DNA of 64,000 nucleotides, taken from NCBI GenBank assembly GCA_910574715.1, contig CAJTCH010000002.1, forward strand, positions 1-64,000, written 5' to 3'. Positions 33,228 to 41,757 of the stretch are shown piece by piece. The notes beneath the pieces were generated by a model. The model had not been told where the DNA came from and searched no databases. It saw only the letters and a program-made list of their open reading frames with translations. Each line of letters starts with the position of its first letter. The stretch's first letter is position 1. Position numbers and translations under genes: made by a program. The stretch is from Lachnospiraceae bacterium. GTDB lineage: Bacteria; Bacillota; Clostridia; Lachnospirales; Lachnospiraceae.

Positions 33228-35834
33228 ATGGAGCAATATACGGTTACGGGTATGAGCTGCGCGGCGTGCAGCGCGCGTGTAGAGAAGGCGGTTGCGAAGG
33301 TAGACGGAGTTACGTCCTGTTCGGTCAGTCTTCTGACGAATTCCATGGGTGTGGAAGGAAGCGCTCCCGCCACGAAGATCATTGAAGCGGTGGAGGCGGC
33401 AGGGTACGGCGCTTCACAGAAGACGGCGTCCGGTAACGAGAAAGCATCGGCAGGAGCAGCGCCGGAGGAAGACCTGTTAAAAGACAAAGAGACGCCGGTT
33501 TTGAAGCGGCGGCTTATTGCTTCCTTATGTTTTCTGATACCGCTTATGTATTTTTCTATGGGACATATGATGTGGAACTGGCCGGCGCCGGGATTCCTTG
33601 AGGGGAATCATGTGGCGATGGGGCTGATCCAACTGTTATTAACGACGGCGGTCATGATCGTTAACCAGAAGTTCTTCGTAAGCGGGGTTAAGAGCCTTCT
33701 GCACCGTGCGCCGAATATGGATACGCTGGTGGCGCTTGGGGCGGGAGCTTCTTATGTGTACAGCACATATGCCCTGTTTGCGATGACGGATGCGCAGATG
33801 CATATGGATATGGCGCAAGTGATGTCCTACATGCATGAGTTTTATTTCGAGTCCGCGGCTATGATCCTTGCGCTGATCACGGTGGGCAAGATGCTGGAGG
33901 CCCGCTCTAAGGGGCGGACGACAGATGCGCTCAAGAGCCTGATGAAGCTGGCGCCCAAGACAGCGGTGGTTGTCAGAGACGGGGCAGAGCAGGAGATTCC
34001 GATCCAGCAGGTGAAGAAGGGCGATGTGTTCGTGGTAAGACCGGGGGAGAATATCCCGGTGGACGGCGTAGTGCTCGCGGGCAGCAGCGCGGTCAATGAA
34101 TCTGCCCTTACCGGTGAGAGCATCCCGGTTGATAAGGAAGAGGGAAGCATGGTATCGGCGGCAACGCTGAACCAGTCCGGGTATCTCAGGTGTGAAGCTA
34201 CCAGAGTCGGGGAGGATACGACATTGTCGCAGATCATCCAGATGGTCAGCGACGCGGCCGCCACAAAGGCGCCGATCGCGAAGATCGCAGACCGTGTGTC
34301 CGGCGTGTTCGTGCCGGCAGTCATTGCCATTGCGGCGGTCACTGTCATAATATGGCTGCTTGCAGGCGAGAGCGTGGGATTCGCGCTGGCAAGAGGAATC
34401 TCTGTACTGGTAATAAGCTGCCCCTGCGCGCTGGGGCTTGCAACGCCGGTTGCCATCATGGTAGGTAACGGGATGGGGGCCAGGAACGGGATCATGTTCA
34501 AGACTGCGGTCTCCCTGGAGGAGACGGGAAAGATGCAGATTGTTGCCCTGGATAAGACGGGGACGATCACAAGCGGAGAGCCAAAGGTTACGGATATCCT
34601 GCCGGAAGACGATGTGACAGAAGAAGAACTGCTCCGGATGGCCTATGCCCTGGAGCGAAGGAGCGAGCATCCGCTGGCACGGGCAATCCTTACGCTGGCA
34701 GAAGAGAAGGGAATGGACCGGTCCGGCGCCAGGGACGGTGAAGGGGATCTGGAGGTAACGGATTTTCAGGCCGTGCCCGGTAATGGGCTTTTCGGGAACC
34801 TGGGCGCTGTGCGTTTGACCGGGGGGAACCTTGCATTTATCAGTGAGAACGCGTCAGTATCCGATCAGACGAAGCAGATGGCTGCAAGGCTGTCCGAGGA
34901 AGGCAAGACCCCGTTGTTCTTTGGGAGAGACGGCCGGCTGATCGGTGTGATCGCCGTGGCGGATACCATCAAGGACGACAGCCCCAATGCGGTGAAAGAG
35001 CTGCAGAACATGGGGATCCATGTAGTGATGCTGACCGGAGATAACGAGCGCACGGCCAGGGCGATCGGACGGCAGGCAGGCGTTGATGAGGTGATTGCCG
35101 GAGTCTTGCCGGACGGGAAGGAGCAGGTGATCCGTGATCTTAAGAAGAAGGGCAGAACAGCGATGGTGGGAGACGGCATCAACGATGCGCCGGCGCTTAC
35201 GAGAGCGGATATCGGTATCGCCATCGGCGCCGGTACGGATATTGCCATCGACGCGGCGGACGTGGTGCTGATGAAGAGCCGGCTAAGCGACGTTCCGGCG
35301 GCGATCCGGTTAAGCCGTGCAACGCTTCGCAATATCCATGAGAATCTGTTCTGGGCATTCTTCTATAATGTGATCGGAATCCCGCTTGCGGCGGGGCTGT
35401 GGTATCCTTTATTCGGCTGGAAGTTAAACCCCATGTTCGGGGCGGCGGCCATGAGCCTGTCAAGCTTCTGCGTGGTGACGAATGCGTTGAGGCTTAACTG
35501 GTTCCGGATGCATGACGCATCGCGTGACAGGATGCAGAAGAAGCGGGCTGCGATTCCGGAATCCACGGAGCAAAGCCCGGATCAGATTACAAATCAAATA
35601 CCAATCCAGAAGGAGGAAACAAAGATGACGAAGACAATGAAGATCGAAGGAATGATGTGCGGACACTGTGAGGCGAGGGTGAAGAAATGCTTAGAGGCGC
35701 TTGCCCAGGTGGATGAGGCGGCAGTAAGCCACGAGGCAGGTACGGCGGTGGTGACGCTGAATACGGAGCTTGCGGATGATGTTCTCAAGAAGACGGTGGA
35801 GGACCAGGATTATAAGGTGCTGGGGATCGAATAA
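33228..35834 (+). CDS. copA: CopA copper-exporting P1B ATPase with fused C-terminal CopZ domain
   Basis: An 868-residue P1B-1 ATPase that exports Cu(I). It has an N-terminal heavy-metal-binding domain (GMSCAACSARVE, Cys11 and Cys14), membrane helices with the CPC motif (398-400), the phosphorylation site DKTGTIT (Asp442) and TGDN and GDGINDAP in the hinge. After the last helix and a short linker, residues 800-868 form a second metal-binding domain (GMMCGHCEARVKKC). A strong ribosome site and in-frame ATG precede this domain. AGGAGGTG precedes ATG 33228. It is controlled with csoR. Confidence 0.95.
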   Translation: MEQYTVTGMSCAACSARVEKAVAKVDGVTSCSVSLLTNSMGVEGSAPATKIIEAVEAAGYGASQKTASGNEKASAGAAPEEDLLKDKETPVLKRRLIASLCFLIPLMYFSMGHMMWNWPAPGFLEGNHVAMGLIQLLLTTAVMIVNQKFFVSGVKSLLHRAPNMDTLVALGAGASYVYSTYALFAMTDAQMHMDMAQVMSYMHEFYFESAAMILALITVGKMLEARSKGRTTDALKSLMKLAPKTAVVVRDGAEQEIPIQQVKKGDVFVVRPGENIPVDGVVLAGSSAVNESALTGESIPVDKEEGSMVSAATLNQSGYLRCEATRVGEDTTLSQIIQMVSDAAATKAPIAKIADRVSGVFVPAVIAIAAVTVIIWLLAGESVGFALARGISVLVISCPCALGLATPVAIMVGNGMGARNGIMFKTAVSLEETGKMQIVALDKTGTITSGEPKVTDILPEDDVTEEELLRMAYALERRSEHPLARAILTLAEEKGMDRSGARDGEGDLEVTDFQAVPGNGLFGNLGAVRLTGGNLAFISENASVSDQTKQMAARLSEEGKTPLFFGRDGRLIGVIAVADTIKDDSPNAVKELQNMGIHVVMLTGDNERTARAIGRQAGVDEVIAGVLPDGKEQVIRDLKKKGRTAMVGDGINDAPALTRADIGIAIGAGTDIAIDAADVVLMKSRLSDVPAAIRLSRATLRNIHENLFWAFFYNVIGIPLAAGLWYPLFGWKLNPMFGAAAMSLSSFCVVTNALRLNWFRMHDASRDRMQKKRAAIPESTEQSPDQITNQIPIQKEETKMTKTMKIEGMMCGHCEARVKKCLEALAQVDEAAVSHEAGTAVVTLNTELADDVLKKTVEDQDYKVLGIE
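35625..35834 (+). CDS. copZ: Nested CopZ-like copper chaperone (internal start in copA)
   Basis: ATG 35625 is in frame with copA (its codon 800) and is preceded by AGAAGGAGG (35608-35616), an excellent ribosome site 8 bases away. The product would be 69 residues, the usual length of CopZ, with the copper motif GMMCGHCEARVKKC. Translation from here would give a free chaperone as well as the ATPase-fused copy. The most likely history is a stop-codon loss that joined copA and copZ while leaving the copZ start intact. Confidence 0.65.
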   Translation: MTKTMKIEGMMCGHCEARVKKCLEALAQVDEAAVSHEAGTAVVTLNTELADDVLKKTVEDQDYKVLGIE

Positions 35835-35853
35835 GAGACGGAAGGATGAAGCG

Positions 35854-36366
35854 ATGGAATTTATCACGGCAGCGGCGGAGCATATAGACAGAATGTGTGA
35901 GATCACGGACCAGGCCAAGGTCCAGCTTCGGGCGCTTGGACTTGACCAGTGGCAGAAGGGATATCCGGGCCGGGAGGTATGGCTTCAGGATATCCGGGAA
36001 GGATGCGCTTATCTTGCGGCGGAGAATGGCGAGATTCTGGGTGCGTTTGCATTCCAGGTCACGCCGGATCCGTCCTACGGAGTGATCGACGGCAAGTGGC
36101 TGACGGACGGAGCTTATGCCTCCATGCACCGGGTCTGCGTAGCCGACGGATGCAAGGGGAAGGGCGTAGCCGGAAGGATGTTTGCATATGGCTTCAGGCT
36201 TGCGAAGGAAGCGGGATTTTCTTCTGTCAGGATCGATACGCACCCGGGAAACCGCCCTATGCAAAGAGCGCTTGAGAAGGCGGGCTTTCAGGTCTGCGGC
36301 GGGATAAGGCTTTTAGGAGGCTGCGAGGACGGAGACCCCCGTATTGGATATGAGAAGGTGTTATAG
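35854..36366 (+). CDS. GNAT-family N-acetyltransferase
   Basis: A 170-residue GNAT protein. The acetyl-CoA loop is CKGKGVAGRMFAYGF (about 106-120) and the C-terminal strand region is IDTHPGNRPMQRALEKAGF. The acceptor is not predictable. It starts 19 bases after copA and may share its transcript. A terminator follows. Confidence 0.85.
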   Translation: MEFITAAAEHIDRMCEITDQAKVQLRALGLDQWQKGYPGREVWLQDIREGCAYLAAENGEILGAFAFQVTPDPSYGVIDGKWLTDGAYASMHRVCVADGCKGKGVAGRMFAYGFRLAKEAGFSSVRIDTHPGNRPMQRALEKAGFQVCGGIRLLGGCEDGDPRIGYEKVL

Positions 36367-36376
36367 AATATTATTG

Positions 36377-36405
36377 CCGGGCGGTATATCGGCCCGGTTT
36401 TTTTT
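36377..36405 (+). terminator. Rho-independent terminator
   Basis: Arms CCGGGC (36377-36382) and GCCCGG (36392-36397) followed by eight T (36398-36405). It ends the csoR-copA-GNAT unit. Confidence 0.85.
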
Positions 36406-36429
36406 GTGCAGTTTTTATCCAGATTGAAC

Positions 36430-36459
36430 TTGATGATCTTCCAAGCTTTGGTATATAAT
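36430..36459 (+). promoter_or_regulatory. Promoter of the ParB-like/BMP fusion gene
   Basis: TTGATG (36430-36435) and TATAAT (36454-36459) with an 18-base spacer, 27 bases before ATG 36487. Confidence 0.65.
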
Positions 36460-36486
36460 GAAAGCGTCAAAAGAAGGGAGGATATT

Positions 36487-38400
36487 ATGGCACTTAGTGA
36501 TTACACGAAAGCATATAAGCTTGGAAAAAAGAATTACCAGTACCGGATGCTGCACGGAGAACTGCCTACGCTGGAGGTATTAGATGATATTATTCCGACG
36601 AAGGGAACATTTTCCGAAGTGCCGTTAGGACTGGTCCAGATTCCGATCGACCAGATCGTGGGAACCAAGACCGGCGGAAGGAGCAATGCGTTTGCGGCGA
36701 ACTTCATGCCGATATTGAGAGAGACTTCGGAGTTTGCGAGAAAATGGGCGCAGCTTAGCACAAGCCACGAGGAAGAGGGGATTCGTGAGCCGATCAAAGC
36801 ATTCGAATATATGAACAGATTCTACGTGCAGGAGGGGAATAAACGCGTCAGCGTGATGAAATACTATGGAGTAGTATCTGTCCCCGGGGAAGTGACCAGG
36901 ATCATTCCCAACAGGACCAACGATAAGGAGAACAAGATCTACTATGAGTTCCTGGATTTCTATGAGCTGACGAAGATCAATTATATCTGGTTCTCCGAGG
37001 AAGGGAATTTTAAGAAGCTTCTGGAGGCGGTCGGCAAGGGGCCGGATGAGGTCTGGAACGATGACGAGCGGCTGGAATTCAGCTCTATTTACCGGAGATT
37101 CATGGCGGAATATAATGCCGAGGATAAGGGGAAATTATCGGTTACGGTGGGAGACGCGTTCCTTGCGTTTATCAAACTGTATGGATATAAAGAGATTGAC
37201 CAGATGACTACGAAGGAGTTAAAGGAGCTGGTCGAGAAGTCCTGGGAGGAATTCTCGCTTCTTGAGGAGGATGAGGATGTAGAGCTTAAGATGGATCCCA
37301 ATACGGAGAAGAAGCCGCTGATCAATATGCTGCTCCCGTTTGGCATCTCGAGCCTGAAGGTTGCGTTTATCTATGAGAAGACGCCGGGTTCGTCGGCGTG
37401 GACCTATGCCCATGAGCTGGGGAGGCTTCATCTGGATCAGACCTTCCCGGAGGAAGTCAGCACAGTGTTCTATGATAATGTCACGCTTGACACCATAGAT
37501 GAACGGATAGAGGAAGCAATCACGGATGGATGCGATATCATATTCACGACGACGCCGTCATTTGTGCAGGCCAGTGTGAAGGCGGCCATTGCCAACCCGA
37601 ATGTCAGGATACTGAATTGTTCGGTCAATACTTCTCACAGGTATATTCGGACGTATTATGCGCGCATGCATGAGGCGAAGTTTTTGATGGGAGCGATCGC
37701 GGGAGCGATGTCGGAACATAACCGTCTGGCATACATTGCAGATTATCCGATCTACGGTTCGATTGCCAATATCAATGCATTTGCGCTGGGAGCTAAGATG
37801 ATCAATCCGCGGGCGGAGGTATATCTGGAGTGGACGGCCAAGAAGGATATCGATGTGATGGAGAGTGTCCTTGAGAAACAGGTAGACTGTATCTCCGGTA
37901 AAGATATGGTGATCCCGGAGGAGGCGTCGAGATTCTTCGGCATCTATCATCTGGAAGGGGACACTGCGAGGAATCTTGCCATGCCGCTGTGGCACTGGGG
38001 TAAGTTCTACGAGCAGATGATCCGTACCATCATGGACGGTACATGGAAGTATGACGATGACCCGACTTCTAAGAAGGCGATCAATTACTGGTGGGGAATG
38101 TCGGCCGGGGTAGTCGATGTCGTATGTTCCAAGAACAATCTTCCGATCGGAACCAAGAGACTGGTGGATCTCCTGAAAGAGACGATCAGCACCGGTAAGT
38201 TCAATCCATTCTCCGGGATTCTTTATTCCCAGGGGGGAATCGTGCAGGATGACCCGGCTAAGAGCCTGACGCCGGAGGAGATCGTAACGATGGATTGGCT
38301 GGCAGAGAATGTCATCGGAAGCATTCCTAAGGAAGAAGAGTTAAAAGAACAGTCCAAGCCTGTTGTATCGCAGCAGGGAATCGAGAACAAGAAGGGTTAG
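36487..38400 (+). CDS. Cytoplasmic fusion of a ParB-like domain and a BMP-type ligand-binding domain
   Basis: A 637-residue protein without signal peptide or membrane segment. Residues ~46-135 resemble the ParB/sulfiredoxin-like fold (LVQIPIDQIVG, then GIREPIKAFEY and FYVQEGNKRVSVMKYYG; GNKR at 117-120). Residues from about 285 to 610 match the BMP/PnrA-like (nucleoside-binding lipoprotein) periplasmic-binding fold (LKVAFIYEKTPGSSAWTYAH, CDIIFTTTPSFVQA, AFALGAKMINP). A binding protein that stays inside the cell cannot serve an ABC importer, so a sensory or enzyme role is likely. Start ATG 36487 has AAGAAGGGAGG upstream. Such fusions seem to occur in related clostridia, but I know of no described function. 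Confidence 0.75.
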   Translation: MALSDYTKAYKLGKKNYQYRMLHGELPTLEVLDDIIPTKGTFSEVPLGLVQIPIDQIVGTKTGGRSNAFAANFMPILRETSEFARKWAQLSTSHEEEGIREPIKAFEYMNRFYVQEGNKRVSVMKYYGVVSVPGEVTRIIPNRTNDKENKIYYEFLDFYELTKINYIWFSEEGNFKKLLEAVGKGPDEVWNDDERLEFSSIYRRFMAEYNAEDKGKLSVTVGDAFLAFIKLYGYKEIDQMTTKELKELVEKSWEEFSLLEEDEDVELKMDPNTEKKPLINMLLPFGISSLKVAFIYEKTPGSSAWTYAHELGRLHLDQTFPEEVSTVFYDNVTLDTIDERIEEAITDGCDIIFTTTPSFVQASVKAAIANPNVRILNCSVNTSHRYIRTYYARMHEAKFLMGAIAGAMSEHNRLAYIADYPIYGSIANINAFALGAKMINPRAEVYLEWTAKKDIDVMESVLEKQVDCISGKDMVIPEEASRFFGIYHLEGDTARNLAMPLWHWGKFYEQMIRTIMDGTWKYDDDPTSKKAINYWWGMSAGVVDVVCSKNNLPIGTKRLVDLLKETISTGKFNPFSGILYSQGGIVQDDPAKSLTPEEIVTMDWLAENVIGSIPKEEELKEQSKPVVSQQGIENKKG

Positions 38401-38409
38401 TATGAATCT

Positions 38410-39003
38410 ATGAAGATACTTGCGATTGCGGACGAAGAATCTGCTTATCTGTGGGATTATTTTGAGAAGAGTAAGCTTGCGGGAATTGATCTGATCATTT
38501 CCTGCGGCGATCTGGATCCAAGATATCTTTCGTTCCTGGCAACATTTACCTCCGTGCCCATTCTGTATGTGCACGGCAACCATGATGAGAAATACAGGCA
38601 GATCCCCCCGGACGGGTGTATCTGCATTGACGATAAGATCTATGTGCATCAGGGGGTAAGGATCCTGGGGCTTGGCGGTTCCATGCGCTACAGGCCCGGT
38701 GAGTTCCAGTATACGGAACGGCAGATGAAGGGCAGGATCCGGAAACTGTGGTTTCAGTTATTTCGGCATAGGGGATTCGATATCCTGGTGACTCATGCCC
38801 CGGCATATCAGCTCAACGACGGACTTGATCTGCCGCATCAGGGATTTCAGGCATTCAGAGATCTTCTTGACAAATATAAGCCTAAATACTTCCTCCACGG
38901 ACATGTGCACATGTCCTATGGGAGGAAGCATAAGAGGTATGATACCTATCAGGAGACTCAGGTGATCAATGCTTTTGAACGGTGCGAGATCGACTATGAA
39001 TGA
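38410..39003 (+). CDS. Calcineurin-like metallophosphoesterase
   Basis: A 197-residue YfcE/MJ0936-like phosphoesterase. Metal-binding motifs are LIISCGDLD, YVHGNHDE, LVTHAP and FLHGHVHMSYG; the first conserved Asp lies in KILAIADEES, where the usual DxH is changed to DEE, so one metal ligand may differ. It follows the fusion gene by 9 bases and overlaps the 3' end of the folate operon on the other strand by 10 bases. Substrate unknown. Confidence 0.85.
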   Translation: MKILAIADEESAYLWDYFEKSKLAGIDLIISCGDLDPRYLSFLATFTSVPILYVHGNHDEKYRQIPPDGCICIDDKIYVHQGVRILGLGGSMRYRPGEFQYTERQMKGRIRKLWFQLFRHRGFDILVTHAPAYQLNDGLDLPHQGFQAFRDLLDKYKPKYFLHGHVHMSYGRKHKRYDTYQETQVINAFERCEIDYE

Positions 39004-39824
39004 TCTACAGATCCTAAAAGGAGCGAATAGAGTTCCTGAACCGTCTTGCCGCAGCAGGGATGATGCTTGTAGGGAGCGATCTCCAGAAGGGGCTGCAGCA
39101 CGAAGTTCCGGTTCTGCATATCCACATGGGGAATGCATAAGTCCTCATCCTCTATGATCAGGTCATCATAGAAGATAATATCCAGATCCAGGGTTCTTGG
39201 TCCCCAGCGGATGATGCGTTCCCGTCCGGCTTCCTGCTCAATCGCATGGAGAACGTTAAGAAGCTCCCTGGGAGTTAAGAGAGTGCGCAGCATCAGGCAT
39301 CCGTTGAGGAACTCATCTTGGTCGGTTACTCCGTAGGGTTCCGTGATCAGGAAGGAGGAGACCTTGGTCACCATGCAGCCTGGGGTGCGGCCAAGGGAGC
39401 GGATGGCCTGGTTCAGGTATTGCTCTTTATTACCCATGTTAGAGCCGAATGCGATATAGGCGGTGTGCCATCCGCGTTCGATCTCCACGGAGACGGTCTC
39501 TAAGGGGAGGCCAATGGGCGCCCAGGGCTTCTTGATCTTAAGCCTGATCTTCTCAAGACCGGGTGTCTCAAGGAGAAGTGTCTCCGCGAGGCTTTCTGCC
39601 GCCCGTTCTAAGAGCTTGTAGGTGTGTTCGGTCAGGTATTGTTCGATCCGCTGGCTGATCTCTCCGTAATGGATGGAGGCGGTCAGGTCATCCGTCTTAC
39701 CGGCCTTGCGGGTGTCGGTGTAGAGTGTTGCCGTGACGATGAACTTCTGCCCCAGAACATTCTCTTCCGGGAATACGCCGTGGCGGGCGAACACTTCAAG
39801 ATTCTGTATCTTAATCTTATCCAT
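38994..39824 (-). CDS. folK: FolB-FolK fusion: dihydroneopterin aldolase / HPPK
   Basis: A 276-residue bifunctional folate enzyme. Residues ~1-117 are dihydroneopterin aldolase (IQNLEVFARHGVFPEENVLGQ) and ~120-276 are hydroxymethyl-dihydropterin pyrophosphokinase (AYIAFGSNMGNKEQYLNQAI; RWGPRTLDLDIIFYDD). Together they convert dihydroneopterin to the pyrophosphate used by FolP. ATG 39824 is selected by AAGGAG seven bases before it; an ATG nine codons upstream overlaps folP. It is the last gene of the operon and converges on the phosphoesterase gene with overlapping 3' ends. Confidence 0.93.
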   Translation of the reverse strand: MDKIKIQNLEVFARHGVFPEENVLGQKFIVTATLYTDTRKAGKTDDLTASIHYGEISQRIEQYLTEHTYKLLERAAESLAETLLLETPGLEKIRLKIKKPWAPIGLPLETVSVEIERGWHTAYIAFGSNMGNKEQYLNQAIRSLGRTPGCMVTKVSSFLITEPYGVTDQDEFLNGCLMLRTLLTPRELLNVLHAIEQEAGRERIIRWGPRTLDLDIIFYDDLIIEDEDLCIPHVDMQNRNFVLQPLLEIAPYKHHPCCGKTVQELYSLLLGSVDHS

Positions 39825-39843
39825 GGTATTCTCCTTACATATT

Positions 39844-40656
39844 CTATTCATCTGCGTGAATGATCGCTTCCGTCATCTGTATCGCCCTGCGGTTCGCCTT
39901 CACATCATGAACCCGGACGAAGGAGCAGCCATTCATCATCCCGTATACGGTGGTCGCGAGGGTCCCTTCTTCCCGCTGGCCGGCAGGAAGGTCAAGAGTC
40001 AGTCCGATCACGGATTTGCGGGAGGTCCCAAGGAGGATGGGATAGTGAAGCTCGTGCATCCGGCCGACCTCGCGTATGATCGCAAGGTTCATCTCGTAGG
40101 TCTTCCCGAATCCGACTCCGGGATCTAAGATGATCTTGTCGTCCGCGATAGACGCATTCCCGGCGATCCGGACGCATTCCCGCATATCTTCTATGAAATC
40201 TGTGAGAAAGTCATTATATACCGCTTCCTCCCGGTTATGCATCAGGCAGCAGGCGGCGCCGTATTCGGCGATGAGAGGAGCCATGCGGGCATCGTATTTC
40301 AGGCCCCAGATATCGTTGACAAGGTCGGCCCCGGCTTTGAGGGCAGCTTCGGCAACGGAGCTTTTGTAAGTGTCGATGGAGATCGGAATGCCGAATTCCT
40401 TCTTGAGCCGTTCGATGACAGGCGCGGTCCGTTCGATTTCTTCCTGACAGGTGATCTGTGTGTGGCCGGGACGTGTGGATTCTCCGCCGATATCCAGGAT
40501 GTCCGCGCCGTCTCTTATCATCTCTTCGGCGTGCAGCAGGGCGGCGTCAAGCTGCTGGTATCTGCCCCCGTCGGAGAAAGAATCCGGCGTTACGTTCAGG
40601 ATTCCCATAATATAAGTATGTCTCTTTGTGTCAAATGCTTTGTTCCCAATGATCAT
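39844..40656 (-). CDS. folP: Dihydropteroate synthase
   Basis: A 270-residue TIM-barrel enzyme joining the pterin pyrophosphate to p-aminobenzoate. It has both DHPS signatures: IMGILNVTPDSFSDGG (about 16-31) and ILDIGGESTRPGH, plus DPGVGFGKT later. It overlaps the upstream HD gene by four bases and leads into folB-folK, so its place in the operon follows the pathway. Confidence 0.95.
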   Translation of the reverse strand: MIIGNKAFDTKRHTYIMGILNVTPDSFSDGGRYQQLDAALLHAEEMIRDGADILDIGGESTRPGHTQITCQEEIERTAPVIERLKKEFGIPISIDTYKSSVAEAALKAGADLVNDIWGLKYDARMAPLIAEYGAACCLMHNREEAVYNDFLTDFIEDMRECVRIAGNASIADDKIILDPGVGFGKTYEMNLAIIREVGRMHELHYPILLGTSRKSVIGLTLDLPAGQREEGTLATTVYGMMNGCSFVRVHDVKANRRAIQMTEAIIHADE

Positions 40657-41171
40657 AATTGAATCTCCATATTCTTCTTGTCGTTACTCCAGTTGCATTG
40701 TGATTCGGCAGGACAGGCGAAGCATGCCCGGGACATCTTATCACTCTTATAGAGAAGAGCCTCCAGCGGTTCCGCGTCGCGGCGAAGCCTGCGGTGTCCC
40801 CGGATCGCCGTGAGGATCTGCTGTTGTTCTTCGGATGTAAATGCAAGCTTGGCGGGCATATCTGCAAGAATCTGTTCTGCAAGATCTGCGCTTGCGGTCT
40901 CGTGGGGGATTCCCTCTTCATATTGACGGCCCTTGCCTATATCGTGAAGGAGCGCCGCCGCATAGATCAGATCCCGGCTGATGCCAAGTTTCATTTCCAG
41001 GTTCAGAATATAGGCGATCCTAGCTACATCTAGAAGATGGTTCATCTGATGGCGGCAGAAGACGCGAGTCTCTTCCAATTCCTGCAGCCGCCGATCAGCA
41101 GATAAGTAGAGAGGGTGGTTCTGAATAAACGTAAGACGTTTTGCCGTGATATTTTCTGAATTTTTAATCAT
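40653..41171 (-). CDS. HD-domain phosphohydrolase in the folate operon
   Basis: A 172-residue HD-family protein: metal ligands His41 or His45, the HD pair at 76-77 in ALLHDIGKG, and Asp144 in KSDK. The C-terminus has three cysteines (C150xxC153, C159) that may bind metal. Its gene sits between folE and folP, tightly packed (4-base overlap with folP). No Nudix or other dihydroneopterin-triphosphate phosphatase is encoded here. A related HD enzyme, archaeal MptB, hydrolyses a dihydroneopterin phosphate. A folate-pathway phosphatase role is therefore possible but unproven. Confidence 0.75.
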   Translation of the reverse strand: MIKNSENITAKRLTFIQNHPLYLSADRRLQELEETRVFCRHQMNHLLDVARIAYILNLEMKLGISRDLIYAAALLHDIGKGRQYEEGIPHETASADLAEQILADMPAKLAFTSEEQQQILTAIRGHRRLRRDAEPLEALLYKSDKMSRACFACPAESQCNWSNDKKNMEIQL

Positions 41172-41181
41172 AGGGTTATCC

Positions 41182-41739
41182 TTATATAGACAGAATCCGG
41201 AAGAACCGTTCTTCCCACTCCGGTTCCGTCTCGAAGATGCCCCGCCGCGCGACGGTTACAGTCTGGCTTCCCGGCTTCTTGATCCCGCGCATGGTCATGC
41301 ACATGTGCTCGGCTTCGATCATGACCAGCGCGCCTTTCGGCTGCATGTGTTCCATCAGCGCGTCGGCGATCTGTCCGGTCAATTGTTCCTGAAGCTGCAG
41401 CCTTCTGGCGAATACTTCCACTGTCCGGGCAAGCTTGCTTAAGCCTACGACCTTACCGTCCGGGATATAGGCAATATGGGCTTTTCCATAGAAAGGAAGC
41501 ATATGATGTTCACAGGTGGAATAGAAGGTGATATCTCTCTCGATCACCATCTCACTGTGATCTGCATGGAAGGTGCGGCTCAGATGTACGCCGGCGTCTT
41601 CCTCCATTCCGCCAAAGATCTCCTCATACATCCGGGCGATGCGGTCCGGGGTATCCAGAAGTCCTTCCCGGGAAATGTCTTCCCCGATTCCTTCTAATAT
41701 TAAGCGGATGCCTTGTTTTACTTTTTCTTGATCAATCAT
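41182..41739 (-). CDS. folE: GTP cyclohydrolase I
   Basis: A 185-residue FolE: GTP to dihydroneopterin triphosphate, the first step of folate synthesis. It shows the Zn/active-site motif [20 protein letters not shown], then [20 protein letters not shown] and the third Zn ligand in HMCMTMRG. It is 18 bases after folC and 10 before the HD gene. Confidence 0.96.
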   Translation of the reverse strand: MIDQEKVKQGIRLILEGIGEDISREGLLDTPDRIARMYEEIFGGMEEDAGVHLSRTFHADHSEMVIERDITFYSTCEHHMLPFYGKAHIAYIPDGKVVGLSKLARTVEVFARRLQLQEQLTGQIADALMEHMQPKGALVMIEAEHMCMTMRGIKKPGSQTVTVARRGIFETEPEWEERFFRILSI

Positions 41740-41757
41740 AGCTATCTACCCTTAATT

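Noticed and set aside
36487-38400. Ordinary ABC substrate-binding lipoprotein
   Set aside because: No signal peptide or lipobox, and a ParB-like N-terminal domain precedes the BMP fold; no permease or ATPase genes adjoin.
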